From the NCBI GenBank assembly GCA_961205875.1, contig OY540816.1, forward strand, positions 6,024,701 to 6,088,700: a stretch of 64,000 nt of DNA, written 5' to 3'. The DNA comes from Sialis fuliginosa. Lineage: Eukaryota; Arthropoda; Insecta; Megaloptera; Sialidae. Made by a program: the position numbers and the translations under genes. How positions within the stretch are numbered: the first letter of the stretch is position 1; each line of letters starts with the position of its first letter. Positions 11,956 to 24,029 of the stretch are shown one piece after another. Below the pieces are notes generated by a model. The model saw only the letters and a list, made by a program, of their open reading frames with translations, did not search any database and was not told where the DNA came from.

Positions 11956-12120
11956 TACAAAATAAAAGGCTATAATTTAAAAAACAAACCATATTTGCGG
12001 ACTTTGGTAATTAAATTGATTAAATAAAGAGTTCATGAGAATTACAAAAAAAAGAAGTCCGTCAGTCACAAAAAACAGTAAACCTGGTTCTTATAGCGGC
12101 CATAACTGGTGCCAATACCT
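11956..12120 (+). repeat. MITE B, right-end fragment
   Basis: It matches 54830-54998 and ends 'cataactggtgccaatacct' followed by TA. The left part is missing. Confidence 0.7.
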
Positions 12121-12244
12121 TATAATGTGTAATGAAACTATAAATACAATACAAAAATAATGTTCATTAAATGACAAAGTTTTATTTTAGTTATTTATAT
12201 ACAATAAAAATGTAGAACAAGAAAAACAATAAGTGCAATAAAAA

Positions 12245-12510
12245 GAAAACGCTTAAAACAGAAATACAATTCTCGTGAAATGTGATGACGTTAGTAACAA
12301 TGTTCGTTTATTAAGGACACAATGAGATGAGCTCGGAGCATCTTCGCGCACTGAGATGTAAGTAAAGACGAAATCAACGAAACAATTGAATCTAACAAAT
12401 CTATAAGAATGCTCCGGATTCAGTTCCGGTGCACGCCAGGATTGCAATTGATTGCAAGAGATGGCGGCACCTCTGTATGTGACAACACTGGAGTGGGTAT
12501 TCTCATCCAA
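12245..12510 (-). other. GC-richer block, possible solo LTR
   Basis: On the minus strand it begins TGTTGTCACATACAGAGG and contains 'cttaataaacg' (a polyadenylation-like signal) toward the far end. It is open for 85 codons but the product is not recognised. A solo LTR is one reading; no target duplication was found. Confidence 0.25.
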
Positions 12511-12629
12511 AGTTTTATTGTTTTATTTCTTGTTTGTCAGTTGCACAAAGTATGATTGATAACAATGAAATATTCATTGTTATAAACAATCGAGTGTAAA
12601 TCTGGTGTGTATTCAAAAATGACGTTAGG

Positions 12630-13215
12630 GTCGAGCGGGGTAAATATGAAACACCAAAAAAATGGGGTAAAAGTGAAACAAGCTTGCAACTAAAAAACTA
12701 ATTGGTTTATAGGAGAATTATAAAAACTATCATCATCATTAAAGGTTTGTAAAAGCGACCTGAAAATATGAATCGCTTAATAAGTGATGTGTCACCCCTA
12801 CAGATTTCCCTGTTAGTCAATGTCAAAACGTGTGAATTAAATTTTAATTCTTTGCACATAACTTTCTGTATAGCTCAGATATTAATCAATGTTACAATTT
12901 CACATTGATATGCCACAAAGAAGATAAATTAAAGTTGCCTTTGTAGCTTTTCTTTTAAATTTTCGAGAAATATTTTCCATTAGAGGCCTGTTTCACTTTT
13001 TCTCTTATCTGTTTCACTTTTTCCCAAATAAGAGGTTAAAAATGAAACACACTTTTTTCATTTTTAAAGTCAGTGTTGTATCGTACAGTTCAAATGACGT
13101 AAGTATTTAAAATGGTTATTCATAAACGCATCTAGTAGAAAAAATTAAAGTATGAATTTGTATCGTTAACTGTCAAAAAACATGAATGATTTATATTTTG
13201 TTTCACTGTTACTCC
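12630..13215. repeat. Region with repeated GTTTCACTTTT/AAAAGTGAAAC motifs
   Basis: Motifs such as 'gcggggtaaatatgaaac', 'ggggtaaaagtgaaac' and 'ctgtttcactttttc' occur in both orientations between 12630 and 13215. This suggests a degenerate element with subterminal repeats. No coding content. Confidence 0.4.
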
Positions 13216-13297
13216 AGTTGACTCTATATCAATTTTATATTTTTCTGGAAAAAAGAATGCAAATTGAACACAATGTTTAATAACTAGCATTTACTAA

Positions 13298-14022
13298 ATA
13301 ATTCGGGCAAGACATACACGAGTGTATGCCATAAGGGTTCCGAAGTACGTAATACGTGGACTGTTTGTAGCCACCTACAGGCACCATTTTTGGGTTAAAA
13401 AAAAGGTCATATTCTACTAATTGAGAAGTACATTTTGACATCCCACATGCTTATATATGAAAATAAAAATAAAAAATTCTATAACGCCCCTCCCTATTAT
13501 TCCAAAATTGAAAATTATATTGTTGACTTTAGTATTTGTCGTTGGTAGTCCCACCAAAGCCTCATTATTAAATTTTTTTCAGATTTTTTGAGCTAGTAGC
13601 TACAGAGTTAGAGGAGGAGGGGACAAAATAAAATATTGCTTTTAGCAATATTTTATTGGCGCCATTTTTGAGTTTAAAAAAAAAAATAGTATCAAATTCT
13701 ACTGATTGAGATCTACATTTTGATATCCCACATGTCTTGGTAGACCTTTTTTTTGGATTTGCTTTAAAGCTCCCTGCAGTCACCATTTTTGATTAAGAAA
13801 AAAATTAGAAATTCCGCTTGTTTGGTTATATATTTTTCCCCCCCACCCCTGAAAAAATTTTTATTCAATAAATTTGTACATCTTTTACTAGAGGGCATCA
13901 TTTTACATGATCAGTAAAAATTTCAAGTTTCTAGCTTATATAGTTTACGAGCTTTGGGTGAAAAGGTCGGACGGACGGACGGACGATAAAGTGAGATTAA
14001 AAGGGTTTCTTCGGAACCCTAA
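13298..14022 (+). repeat. Family F repeat, copy 3
   Basis: A direct-orientation copy of 6692-7430, from 'ataattcgggcaagacatac' to 'cttcggaaccctaa', including the 'ggacggacggacgg' run. Confidence 0.8.
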
Positions 14023-15391
14023 AAACGAAGTAGTTAATCGTTAATGGTGCATTGCGTAAAGCTTAAATAATCACAGTTAGTAAGTCATCCGTTTTCTAAC
14101 TAACCATGATTAACGTAAATCCTCCAATAAATCATAAGTTAGTGCAGTTATAAATAAATAGTTCAGAAACTACTCACACTATAAAAAAACTAGTATAATG
14201 AAAGCACTTTAGTACAACTAGCTTGTTCCTATACAAACAATAAACATAAAAACACTCACTACATAGTTGTCTGTAGAATTAAGTCCTATTCAATTCATGG
14301 ATCAAAATTAAAAGAAAAAGTATTACTATAAATATTAATCTCTGTCTGTCATGAAGCTAACTGCGCAAAATAATAAACAATTGAGGAGGTGAATTACAAA
14401 ACCCGACCGCCATTGGCTTAGTAACGGGTGGGGGGGAGGACAACCTCCTTCCCTCCCCCGAAATATTCAGTGTTCTAAGAAAAACTTATGCTTTGAGAAA
14501 ACAGCAGTTCAAAATACCTTCCAAAAATTTAACTCATATGTATTTATCCCCCCCCCCCTCGCTAAAAAAAATTTACTACGCCACTGCAGTGGATTTTGAA
14601 ATATTTTTTTGCATTCTTTCATATGGTAATATCAGTTTTGAGCAAAACTCACTCAATCATAATATAATAAATATAAAGAATGCCAAAAATTCTTTCAAAA
14701 TGCATCTCGATTAAAAAAATGGAACGAACGAGTTTTTGAACTTATCTCCTCAATTGAAAACATAGATATACATATCTGTCAAAAAATTTGATGTTCTGTA
14801 TTGAACAAAAATCCCAAGGTTGGGGTACAAATCCCCTAGTTTGGTATAGTGAATATTAATACATAGTTAGTTAAAAGTCTACCAGGAAACAGTAAAAATT
14901 CTTATACATATAAATTATTTTTTGAAGTTATACTTCTTCAGGCGCATCGCGACACATTTTTGATGGGCATTGAAAAGTCTGATTCGTCATGTTTGAAAAT
15001 GTGACACTTTGAAAGTGTGATGCTCTTCAGATAAACTCGGGTGGCTGAATGAGAGAGATAAAGCTGTCTTTGCAAATACATAAAGCTTTCACTCTCTCAG
15101 TGGTATGCTTGTCGATATCTGATTCGCTCGATGTGCTTTATATTTTTGGTAGCATGTAAGCCTTGCACATTTACACAAACTATTATTCGTGTTACATTAT
15201 AACAGTTCATTTTGTTAGATATTATATTTATGTAATATAACTATATCTTAATGGTTTTTGAAGTTTTGATTAATTTGTTTCAGGTATTTAATTATGGCGA
15301 AATATGTGTTCTTGTTTTATGTATGTTTTTTCCGGAACATAAGATTTTAATATTTGAAAATAATGTTCTATTCATAAAATACATTTAAGTC
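14023..15391. other. Unassigned; contains G/C runs and a TACGCCACTG terminus
   Basis: Bases 14427-14460 form a small inverted repeat of 'gggtgggggggagg' and 'ccttccctccccc'. The TACGCCACTG ending near 14587 looks like the right end of a hAT-type element (CAGTGGCGTA type), but I found no left end or target duplication. The stretch 14940-15130 is GC-richer and unrecognised. Confidence 0.35.
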
Positions 15392-15551
15392 TTGGCACTT
15401 TACAGAAACTGTGTCCGTCAGAGCTTCGAACTTGCAAATCTATTATAGATGATTCAATACAAGTGGCATTTTAGCGTTTTTTTTATTGAATCACATATAA
15501 TAGATTTGCAAGTTCGAAGCGCTGACGGACACCGTTTCTGTAAAGTACCAA
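15392..15551. repeat. Small foldback element
   Basis: The arms of ~65 bp, starting 'ttggcactttacagaaac' and ending with the near-perfect complement, surround a ~30-base loop. The arms include 'gacggacaccgtttc' and 'aatagatttgcaagttcg' on the right. It is probably a MITE. No target duplication was resolved. Confidence 0.75.
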
Positions 15552-15678
15552 ATCTTTAAAATAAATAAATAAATGTGTAATTAAATTTTTATTAGTGTTA
15601 AAAAAAATTTACGAACATAAATACACACACTCATTTTTAAAATTAAATAATAAAGATATAATCTTTTCTATAGAACAT

Positions 15679-16528
15679 ATACAGGGTGGGGTATTTAAAG
15701 ATTATAATCTCAGAACCATCGCATATTTGAAAAAAATGTTTCAACCAAAAAATGTTTGGTTGTAAGGGGGTAATCGAATAGTAATATTTATTTGCTATTT
15801 TAACGTGGCCTTCCAGGATATTTGAAGGTCAACATCTTATTTAGGAACCTATAGTTTTTATTTAGTAATCTTATATTACGTCAAAAAATACGAATCTTTC
15901 ATTGAAAACTTTTTTTTGAACAACCCAAGCTTTCTAAGGTATCTAATAAAATAATTCGAGATTTTGAATTTTCAAGAATTTTTTACTCAGAAACCATAAA
16001 CTTTAGAAAAAAGTACAAAATACAAAAAATGTTTATTTTGGTCTAATGAAACTTGGAGAATTATTCTAGATTTTTTTTAACATTTCGTACTTTTTTTTGT
16101 TTTTGCTAAAATAAAATAAATAGAAGTTTTTACACGCTTTCTTAGACCAAAATAAATACTTTGAGTATCCTGTACTTTTTTTTTAAAGTTTGTGGTTTCT
16201 GAGTAAAAAATTCTTGAAAGTTCAAAATCTCGAATAATTTTGTTAGATACCTACCTTGGAAAGCTTGGGTTGTTCAAAAAAAAGTTTTCAATGAAAGATT
16301 CGTGTTTTTTTTACGTAGAATAAGATTACTAAATAAAAACTATAGGTTCCTATTTAAAAAAATGATGTTGACCTTCAAATATCCTTGAAGGCCACGTTAA
16401 TATAATATAATATTACTATTCGATTACCCCTTTACAACCAAACATTTCTTGGTTGAAACATTTTTTTCAAATATGCGATGGTTCTAAGATAATAATCTGT
16501 AACACTTTAAATGCCCCACCCTGTATAC
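15679..16528. repeat. Foldback family C, full copy
   Basis: The 850-bp near-palindrome begins TATACAGGGTGGGGTATTTA and ends with the complement 'tgccccaccctgtata'. The arms match for about 380 bases and the centre is an AT-rich loop around 16080-16130. Each arm carries 'gttgaccttcaaatatcc'. The half copy at 955-1205 shows that single arms also exist alone. Confidence 0.8.
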
Positions 16529-17084
16529 GTCTCAAAATTTTGTAGACATAAATACAAAATGAAAATAGTATAAAATTTATAATAAACCACTATATGCATG
16601 TAGTAAAATGTACTGTACATGAACAGTGAACAGTATTAGTTTTTTTTTCTTTTTAATATTCACAGTACGAGTAAATAATACACAGAGAGAGAGAGAAAGA
16701 AAAAAACGAATGTACATCTCACTACCTCTCAAATTTAATTAGACAGCCATATTCTTTGTGTGCCTTTTTATAAGTTCATTGTGAGAATGGAAATGAAAAA
16801 TTGCGAAGAAATATAGAACGAACGAATTTCAAATTTATGTAAATTGTCAGTTATTAACAAGCTGTTCTAATGTTTGGAATATCTTTGATATTAAAAAAAA
16901 ACTGCTTTGACAGTTACGGTATAAGAAATTAAAATACAGCTGATGTTTTTATTTTGTTAGAAATATTTTTTTAATATATATTTTGTTTGATTTCGCGCAT
17001 ATTTATTGATTTAAAAAAGTAATTAATACAAAATATTTTGTGAAAAGAAAGTAATTACATTATTTAATCTGAAGGTGTCCGTAC
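16529..17084. other. Unassigned, with a short (AG)n tract
   Basis: A short purine run lies at 16682-16705 ('cagagagagagagaaag'). The rest is AT-rich with no recognised gene. Confidence 0.4.
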
Positions 17085-17500
17085 CTATTAGTGATTTAAC
17101 AAATATTCGAATTCGCATTCTCAAGAAAAAGTGCGAATATTTTTGCGAATATTACTTGATTTTGTAATAATTAATAATTATTTTTAAGAACTTAGGAACA
17201 GTCAAATTTATTTTTAGTTCCATGTTCTGAAAGAAATGGAAATATTGTAATACCGTCGAAAAATCGTGTACGAGATAAGAGCAGATTCTGATTGTACTAA
17301 CTTCAAAACGTAAAGAAAAGTTGATTTCCGCATAGCAGCTGTGCGTTTTTGTGTCTGGAGGTAGAATTTTCTTTCGTTCACGATACTACTGTAAAAATGC
17401 ACCGATTTGAATTATTTTTGGGGAAATGTTTGTCTCAGTGAGTACTCTAGACTCTAGACCTATTGATTTTGATGCTAATCGGATTGGGGTCTTTTGAATT
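17085..17500 (-). repeat. Dispersed repeat H, copy 1
   Basis: Two blocks recur elsewhere: the 'aaaaagtgcgaatatttttg' block (again at 28665-28750) and 'gtctcagtgagtactc' with its surroundings (inverse at 29250-29466). No coding role is recognised. Confidence 0.6.
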
Positions 17501-17559
17501 ATTTAGAAAAAAATTTTTTTTTATAAAATTAAAGCAAATTAAATAATACAATACGTTTG

Positions 17560-17892
17560 GTGGGGAGGGGGGTGTATGGATCATAGGATTTTTGAAAAAT
17601 ATAGTTGAATTAATTAAATACAAACACGATTAGTTATTATTGTAATAATAACTTATCAACACATAAATTACCGACGGCAAAATTTGTTCCGATTTGATTT
17701 ACTATTATCGTCACTGCTTAGTTGTTATGTTACCTAACGTAACAAAATATAGCCTATAACCTCGCCAGAGAACGTACCTATGAATTAAAAAAGAAACCAC
17801 GTAAATCGGATAGGTGGTTCTCGAGTGATAAGGGCACAAACGGACAGACAGACAGAGGGACGTTCAGCTTTATATATATATGTATAGATATA
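17560..17892 (+). repeat. RTE/SINE-like 3' end, copy 1
   Basis: The core 'cgacggcaaaatttgttccg', 'aatatagcctataacctcgc', 'ggttctcgagtgataagg' and the tail 'cagcttttatatatata'-type end are shared with 18885-19708 and 39232-39515. The layout (AGCCTATAA block, gacagacagacag run, AT tail) is that of short retroposons derived from RTE-like elements in insects. It is non-coding. Confidence 0.65.
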
Positions 17893-18884
17893 GTAATACA
17901 GTAACTTTTTTTTTGTATAGGTATGCAGTAAGAAAGTGAAAATACGATAAGTTACAGTCTTTCCATAATCTACTTAAAACAATGTAGATTTAGGTAGATT
18001 GTAGTCGACGCAGGTCGAAATTTTATTTAAATTTAATTTAATTTGATCCTATTAGACAGAATTATTTTTTCCCGGATATATACATATTTTTTGGTGGTAA
18101 TAAAATTTCAACGAAGATATTTTGTATCGACCAGCAATAAACCATACCAATAAAAAAATAAATTCATCATTGAAAAAATAATTTCTTTATTTATTCATAA
18201 AAATAAGATAAAAAACTTAAAAAGACGAAACATTTAAATTTCACACCTAAGCATAAAAACAGAATACGATTTCTTTTTGTATTTCTCTTTTCCTGCAATC
18301 TTCTCAGTTTTCCTTATTGTTGTTCGCCCTCTTCCCCACACGCTCAATTCTTAGGGAAGTGTCTCGGGGATATTTGGTAGAGAAATTGAATGTGAATTGA
18401 TAACGCCATCTAGATATATCTGTGCAAAACTCGTACTCAAGTTTAGAGTTAAAGTTTTATATACGAAATGAAATAAACTAAATTTACATTTTTACACGTC
18501 AATTCTACGAAATTCTATTTTATATTTGAAAGTGTAGGCATTTTATACAAACTGTTGAACAAATTGTATATCGACATATGTATGTACATACATGTACAGT
18601 ATGTATAGTAGGGGTAAACGTACGGTTATGGCCCATTGGTGTCAATTCTATATTTAATTTGTTCTTTCAGAAAATATTACTTCAAAAAAAAAAGTTTTAT
18701 AATTATAATATGAATAATGCATAATATACTTAATTTTCCATGTACATTTGAGATTATAATGTTGTTTATTTGCACCATGAATAATATTAAGATAAAGCTT
18801 ATATAATTATTCTTACGTAATATTATACTGTATGTTTTTTATTTGTTCAAAGTTGTTCAAAACTGCTTTATATATCTAACTAGC
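17893..18884. other. AT-rich, nothing recognised
   Basis: There is no gene. Part (18655-18750) is an inverse copy of sequence next to the MITE at 1409-1796. Confidence 0.4.
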
Positions 18885-19708
18885 TGGGCCCGCGTGGCTT
18901 CGCTCGCGTGGACTACGGAATTATTGTTTAGGATTTAAAAAAAAATATAGTTGAATTAAGTAAAAACACGATTAGTTATTATTGTAATAAAAACAAACAC
19001 TTAAATTACCTACCTAACAAAAACGAATCAGAACAAAAAGTAAAAATAATTTTTGTTCTATTTAAATTTAAAAGTTAATTATTGAAAACAAAATAAACAA
19101 TTGACAAACAAAAGAAAACCGGCCAGTGATCATTCCCTCTGCCCTGCGTTACTTGGTACGCTCCATCCTTGCCGCATACCGCGACACGGGTAACCCATCC
19201 GCCGAATAATATGTTCCCGTATGTATATTTCGATATTTTCTAAACTATACGACCAAATTGGGTACTGTAAAGGGCAAATTATATCTACAGTACTTATAAC
19301 GATGAAATAATTTATTTCGATAAGGATTCATGTTTTGCAGATAATAAGTCCACGTAAACAAACCCAAATATTTTTAATTTTCTTTGTAACATAAAAGAAA
19401 AGTTAGACATATGATGTCGCTGACATTAATGTAGATCTTTTGATTCTACACAATTCTTTATTACATTAGTTTGTTCAATATTGAACGGTTTAAGCAGCGT
19501 ATTGCAAAATAGCGCGCCGACGGCAAAATTTTTCCCGACTTGATTTACTATTATCGTCACTGCTTAGTTGTTATGTTACCTAACGTAACAAAATATAGCC
19601 TATAACCTGGCGAGAGAACGTACGTAATTCGGATAAGTGGTTCTTGAGTGATAAGGGCACAAATGGACAGACAGACAGAGAGACGTTCAGCTTTATATAT
19701 ATATAGAT
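18885..19708 (+). repeat. RTE/SINE-like retroposon, longest copy
   Basis: It begins 'tagctgggcccgcgtggctt' followed by 'cgctcgcgtgga', the usual head of such retroposons in insects. It ends in the shared tail 'gacgttcagctttatatata'. The interior is non-coding. Its middle block 'cacgattagttattattg' is also in the copy at 17560. Confidence 0.65.
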
Positions 19709-19784
19709 GACAATACCTTATTATCAAAATTACATATTATATGTATATCTATTACATTTGATAATAACAAATTAATTGTCTAAA

Positions 19785-19870
19785 TGTCAAATTTATTAAA
19801 GAAAAATTATTTGAAAGCTTTTGATTCACAGAATCATCATCAGGCTTTCAGAAGGAATTAAAATATGAGA
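19785..19870 (-). repeat. Divergent Penelope-like element end
   Basis: It contains 'caaatttattaaag', 'gattcacagaatcatcatca' and 'ggctttc', matching the Penelope ends at 43230 and 59850 with several differences. No coding part remains. Confidence 0.6.
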
Positions 19871-20185
19871 CAAATGTAATATCAAATATATTCATGGAGC
19901 TTTATTATTCTATTACATTTGTATAGAATTATATATGTTTGTACGAAGCATACATAAACTGTTACAATAAAAGCTAATTAAACCATGATTTCTGTTTGTA
20001 AAATGTATTGAATAGTAATTTGAAAGGATTACACCTATTGCCAGATATAATTAATCCAAATATTCATGTTATTTCATTATAAAGTGCTTAACTAAAATTT
20101 GGATAATTATGGAATATTTTTATAATATAAATAACACTCAACAAACAAATGACGCCCCCAGCATTTCATCCAATACTTTATATCT
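19871..20185. other. AT-rich, nothing recognised
   Basis: No gene or repeat was identified. Confidence 0.4.
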
Positions 20186-20188
20186 TAG

Positions 20189-20674
20189 GCGGCTATTACA
20201 CTATCAAATAAATATGTCAAAGATCTTTGACAAAGATTTGATCATATTTCTTTGATAAAATACGAGATTTTGTTTTATTACACTACATAAAATATTTGAT
20301 AATATTTTCTCAATATTATCTAAGGATATTTTCTTCTTTTTTGGTGCCTTTTGAATATCAGTACGTGGATGTTCGTCAATTGACGCGATCGAGGTTTGAA
20401 TTTACAACCGTGTATTGTGGTTTTTATAATCAATAAGAAGATTATCATATAATACTGGATTTTGTTGATAATCATATATTAATAATTATGTAACTGTAAC
20501 TGTCAGTGATAACTTGGTAGTCGCCATTTTGTTTTTGACGTCAAAAAACTTTGATCAAATATAAGAGACTGAAATATTATGAAGGTAAATATTATAAAAG
20601 TTGACTTATTACACTGTCATATTTCTTTGATCAAAGAAATTTTATCATATTTCTTTGATAGTGTAATAGCCGCC
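20189..20674. mobile_element. Palindromic-ended MITE (GGCGGCTATTACACTATCAAA)
   Basis: The left end GGCGGCTATTACACTATCAA is mirrored on the right by 'gatagtgtaatagccgcc'. Subterminal copies of 'catatttctttgat' and 'ttattacactgtcat' repeat the motif. The flanks are TTA on the left and TTG on the right, which could be a decayed 3-bp duplication as in PIF/Harbinger elements. It is 486 bp and non-coding. Confidence 0.7.
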
Positions 20675-20677
20675 TTG

Positions 20678-21086
20678 TACACTTACTTACTAAGACATTT
20701 AATATAAATAAATACGTCAACAATGTAGGTAGGTACTCAGGTGGGCTGTTAACTACATACACCACCGTTACAAACCACTTTGTCGCGGCTTTGGCAAATC
20801 GTGTTAAGATCTTATGTAATTAATGTTGATGTATACATCATCATCTTTGTCGTTGTCGTCATCGGCTAGCATTATTCCAACCTGTCTGTAAACTCTATCA
20901 AAGTTTCTAGTTTATATCTTTATAAGTACATACATATCAACATTCATACATGTCAACGATTATACACGTATGTTTAATTTAATATCTATATGTGCTTATA
21001 AGTTCATCAACAATTGTTAATAATAAGAAGAAAGTTATTGTGGAGATCTATTGACGTCAATTTTCTACTGAATATTCGTTGTAATA
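20678..21086. other. Unassigned spacer
   Basis: It has no recognised gene or element; a GC-richer patch lies at 20750-20800. Confidence 0.35.
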
Positions 21087-21088
21087 TA

Positions 21089-22741
21089 CACTACTGATCA
21101 AAAAAAAGTGGACACCTGAAAAATTAACGTAAAATGGAAATAAATGGGAATTTATAAATAAATTAAAAAAATGTATGTAGTTATTATAAAATATATATTA
21201 TTACTTAATTATTAAATATACAATTACAAACAATTTCATTAATTTGTGGCCCCACCACTGTTTTTTCTGACCGCTTGGCATTGGCGGTATAAGTTTATTT
21301 ATTGTTTCGACATTGATTTCACCCCAAATTTTCTTTATTTTTGTTCATAATTGTTCCAAATTTTTATTATCACATTTATGTAACTCCCTGTCAATATGGT
21401 CCCATAAATTTTCAATTGGATTTAAAACTGGGCTCTGTGGAGGCCAGTCGTCCATAAAATTTATTTTGTGATCAGTAATTCAATCAATAACTCTTTTTGC
21501 CATGTGATAGGGTCATTATCTTGTATAAAAATTAAAATTCTACATTTATTGAATTCATTAATACTTGGAAGTAACCCTTCTTGTAAAATTTTTATGTATT
21601 CAATAGCGTTAAGTTATACACCTTTTTCAATTTTTCCACGTCCTGTGCACTGAAACAACCCCACACCATAACCCCATCTGATTTTTAAACTGTTTTTGTT
21701 GTGCACTCTGGTAAAAACTGTTCTCCAGATCTTTGAAGACATCTTTCAGGACGATCTGGCACCAAACAAAATCGCGATTTATCGGACAATATTATTTTAT
21801 TTTAATCTGCATTTTTATATTTCTGCACCCAAACCTTCCTCTTTTTCAAAAAGCTGAGGAACTTTTCTACATTGATAACTTTTTATTCCTTGGTCTATTA
21901 GACGTCTTCTGACCGTATGCTGACTTGATTTAAGATCACTGGAAGTCTAAAAATCATCCGCAATCTGAATATAAGATGAGTTTCTGTTTGAGTACCAATT
22001 TCTCAAGCGCGTGATTGTCTCTCATTGTTGTTTTCCGTGGTCGACCGGAACCTGGAGCATGTCGAACAGTTCTCCATATTTTTTACATATAAATTATTTT
22101 ACATACAGCACTTTAAGTAACAGAAACTCCCTGTTTTTTCATTTCAACAACAATGTTTCTAATAGATTTTCCCGATTTACTTAAACCAACAATTATTCCA
22201 CGCTCTTTTTCTGATAGCTGCTTCGTTCTATTTTAAAATAAAAATAAATAAGTATATAAAATGTGAACTTTTATGTTAAATTAGTTTTAAAATAGCTAAT
22301 TTTCCATTGCAAAATTTGCTTAAAGTCACTCTATCAATCTTTAATATCGAAATAATATGATTTTTAATTTTTTTTTAATTAATGATAAAAACATTTTGAG
22401 AATTGGTAGAATTATATGAAAAAAGGAGTGAAATAAATGTTTACCGCTTAATTTGTGCCATTGTTTCATAAAAACTTCAAAAAGAATTAAAAATTGCGAT
22501 TTAACACTAATTAACAATATGCGAATTTTTGTAACCGTACACACATCAAGCAATATTGCAAGAATAACATTAAAAATATATTTAATATTCCTTAAATATA
22601 CAACATATTGATACCTGTGATATACTAATTCTATAAATGGATTAAACTACCCTTCAGATTAAAGAGACATTATGTTAGAAAGCAATAAATTCAATCCTTG
22701 TTATTAAATTTAAGGTCTCCACTTTTTTTTGATCAGTAGTG
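21089..22741 (-). mobile_element. Tc1-like DNA transposon (decayed)
   Basis: The inverted termini CACTACTGATCAAAAAAAAG and the complement on the right are flanked by TA at 21087-21088 and 22742-22743. The 1653-bp length is that of a full Tc1-like element. It holds a decayed transposase on the minus strand. A Tc1-type MITE starts six bases after its right end. Confidence 0.9.
21245..22235 (-). pseudogene. Tc1-like transposase, multiply disrupted
   Basis: Transposase of this family cuts and pastes the element at TA sites using a DDE/D active site after helix-turn-helix binding to the termini. On the minus strand three family signatures can be read, in changing frames. An N-terminal segment with 'KQLSEKERGIIVGLSKSGKS' lies near 22220-22150. 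A GRPRKTT-like linker, read as 'RSTTENNNE', lies near 22040-22015. The catalytic region shows 'SDGVMVWGCFSAQ' near 21690-21640 and 'DDWPPQSPVLNPIENLWDH' near 21455-21395. The last includes the 'SP.LNPIENLW' block just before the third acidic residue. In-frame stops precede the 'MVWGCFS' block and follow several others, and frameshifts separate them, so no active enzyme can be made. The aspartate expected before NPIENLW context is replaced by valine ('SPVLNP' instead of SPDLNP), another sign of decay. Confidence 0.85.
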
Positions 22742-22747
22742 TATGTA

Positions 22748-23134
22748 CAGTCACCTGCATTAATGGTCTTGCAGTTTGTATTCATTTTCGTTTATCACAA
22801 ACATAGTAGGCTCCTCTCATTTGATTATTATAATATTTAAATCATTTCTCCATGTATCAAACAAAGACAGATATTTTGAAATTCATTTGCTAGATAAAGA
22901 ACTATTCTTCGTTTATAGTACTCATATATATTTGTGCAATAAAATTATTATGTAATCTATTGAAAATTGTATACGTAAATTTTGTGGCAATAAATATTTG
23001 ATATTCCGAATTTTAGTTTTTAAATATATTAAACTTGGTAGAAAAAGATAACCAATGATGTTTGTCTTTAAATTTGGTATCTGTTGTAAGCGATTCTAGC
23101 CTTTAGGGTGCCAGACGAGTTCCACAGGCGACTG
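22748..23134 (-). mobile_element. Tc1/mariner-type MITE, copy 2
   Basis: An inverse copy of 1409-1796 beginning CAGTCACCTGCATTAATGG and ending 'ccacaggcgactg'. TA flanks both sides (22746-22747, 23135-23136). Only about four bases separate it from the end of the Tc1-like transposon. Confidence 0.85.
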
Positions 23135-23159
23135 TACATATTATTGCGATTGTTCTAAT

Positions 23160-23559
23160 ACAGGGATGGCCAATCCGCGGCCCGCGGCCACATATATATG
23201 AAGAAATTATGTTTTTATAATGTATATTTTAAGTATCAGAATGACTGAGGTTGGTTTTAATTTTCCATTGATTTCTTTAAAATATTGTTCTATTTATGTT
23301 ACTTAACTATTCATTTTAATTGATAATTTTGTTTTATAATATAACAAAAAAATTGAAATTTGAAATATTTTTGTGAATAAATAAAACCATTCTTTATTAG
23401 TATTTTAATATATTTAATACCACACAGATCTATTTTTTTGTTGATTAAATATTTTTTCTAAATTTACTATGATTGAACCCTTGCTTGTTTTTTCCCTCGG
23501 ATTGTATGAGACATATTGCATCGAAATAGTTTTCGAGTAAAAAATTATTGAATATTCAG
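23160..23559 (+). repeat. hAT-type left terminus plus AT-rich sequence
   Basis: CAGGGATGGCCAATCCGCGG at 23162 and the following 'cccgcggcc' match the CAGGGGTGGCCAA-GCGGCCCGCGG terminus common among hAT elements. The matching right end was not found. The rest of the interval is AT-rich. Confidence 0.45.
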
Positions 23560-23850
23560 AAACTTCTTTTTGTTTTGCTCCATATCATAAAAAATTGACA
23601 TTTTCAGAAAAAATGTTTCAGGTAAATGTTGCTTATTTTTCCTTGTAAATTACGAATCTGCAACAAAAAATATAGGTTTTGATTTGAACCTGAAAACCCA
23701 TTAAGGTGACCTTTTCAAGGTCAACCCATATTGTCAGTATTTAGCCCCCTCGAAACCATGAAACTTTTATATGAAACATTTCCTCTGAAAATTCGTTATT
23801 TTGGAAATAATCCGCTGGAAAGTCTTTAAAAAACCACCCGGTATAACATA
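23560..23850 (+). repeat. Divergent relative of foldback family D
   Basis: The order of parts resembles the D unit: 'gcaacaaaaaatataggttt', 'aaggtcaacccatattg', a 'tttagccccctcgaaacc' block and an end 'ccacccggtata'. It is too diverged for certain assignment. Confidence 0.45.
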
Positions 23851-24029
23851 TATCCATTTTAATATTACACATATTCAAAAGGAAAAACTCTGTATCAAAA
23901 CACTTAATAACAAGCCTTGTTAATCCATTACTTACTGCATTATTTCTTACAAACTACATAATATCTTTATCTACAATCGGAGTAGAAGCGCGAGAATTTA
24001 TATTTATTAAATCATAAACTAATTCCGAG

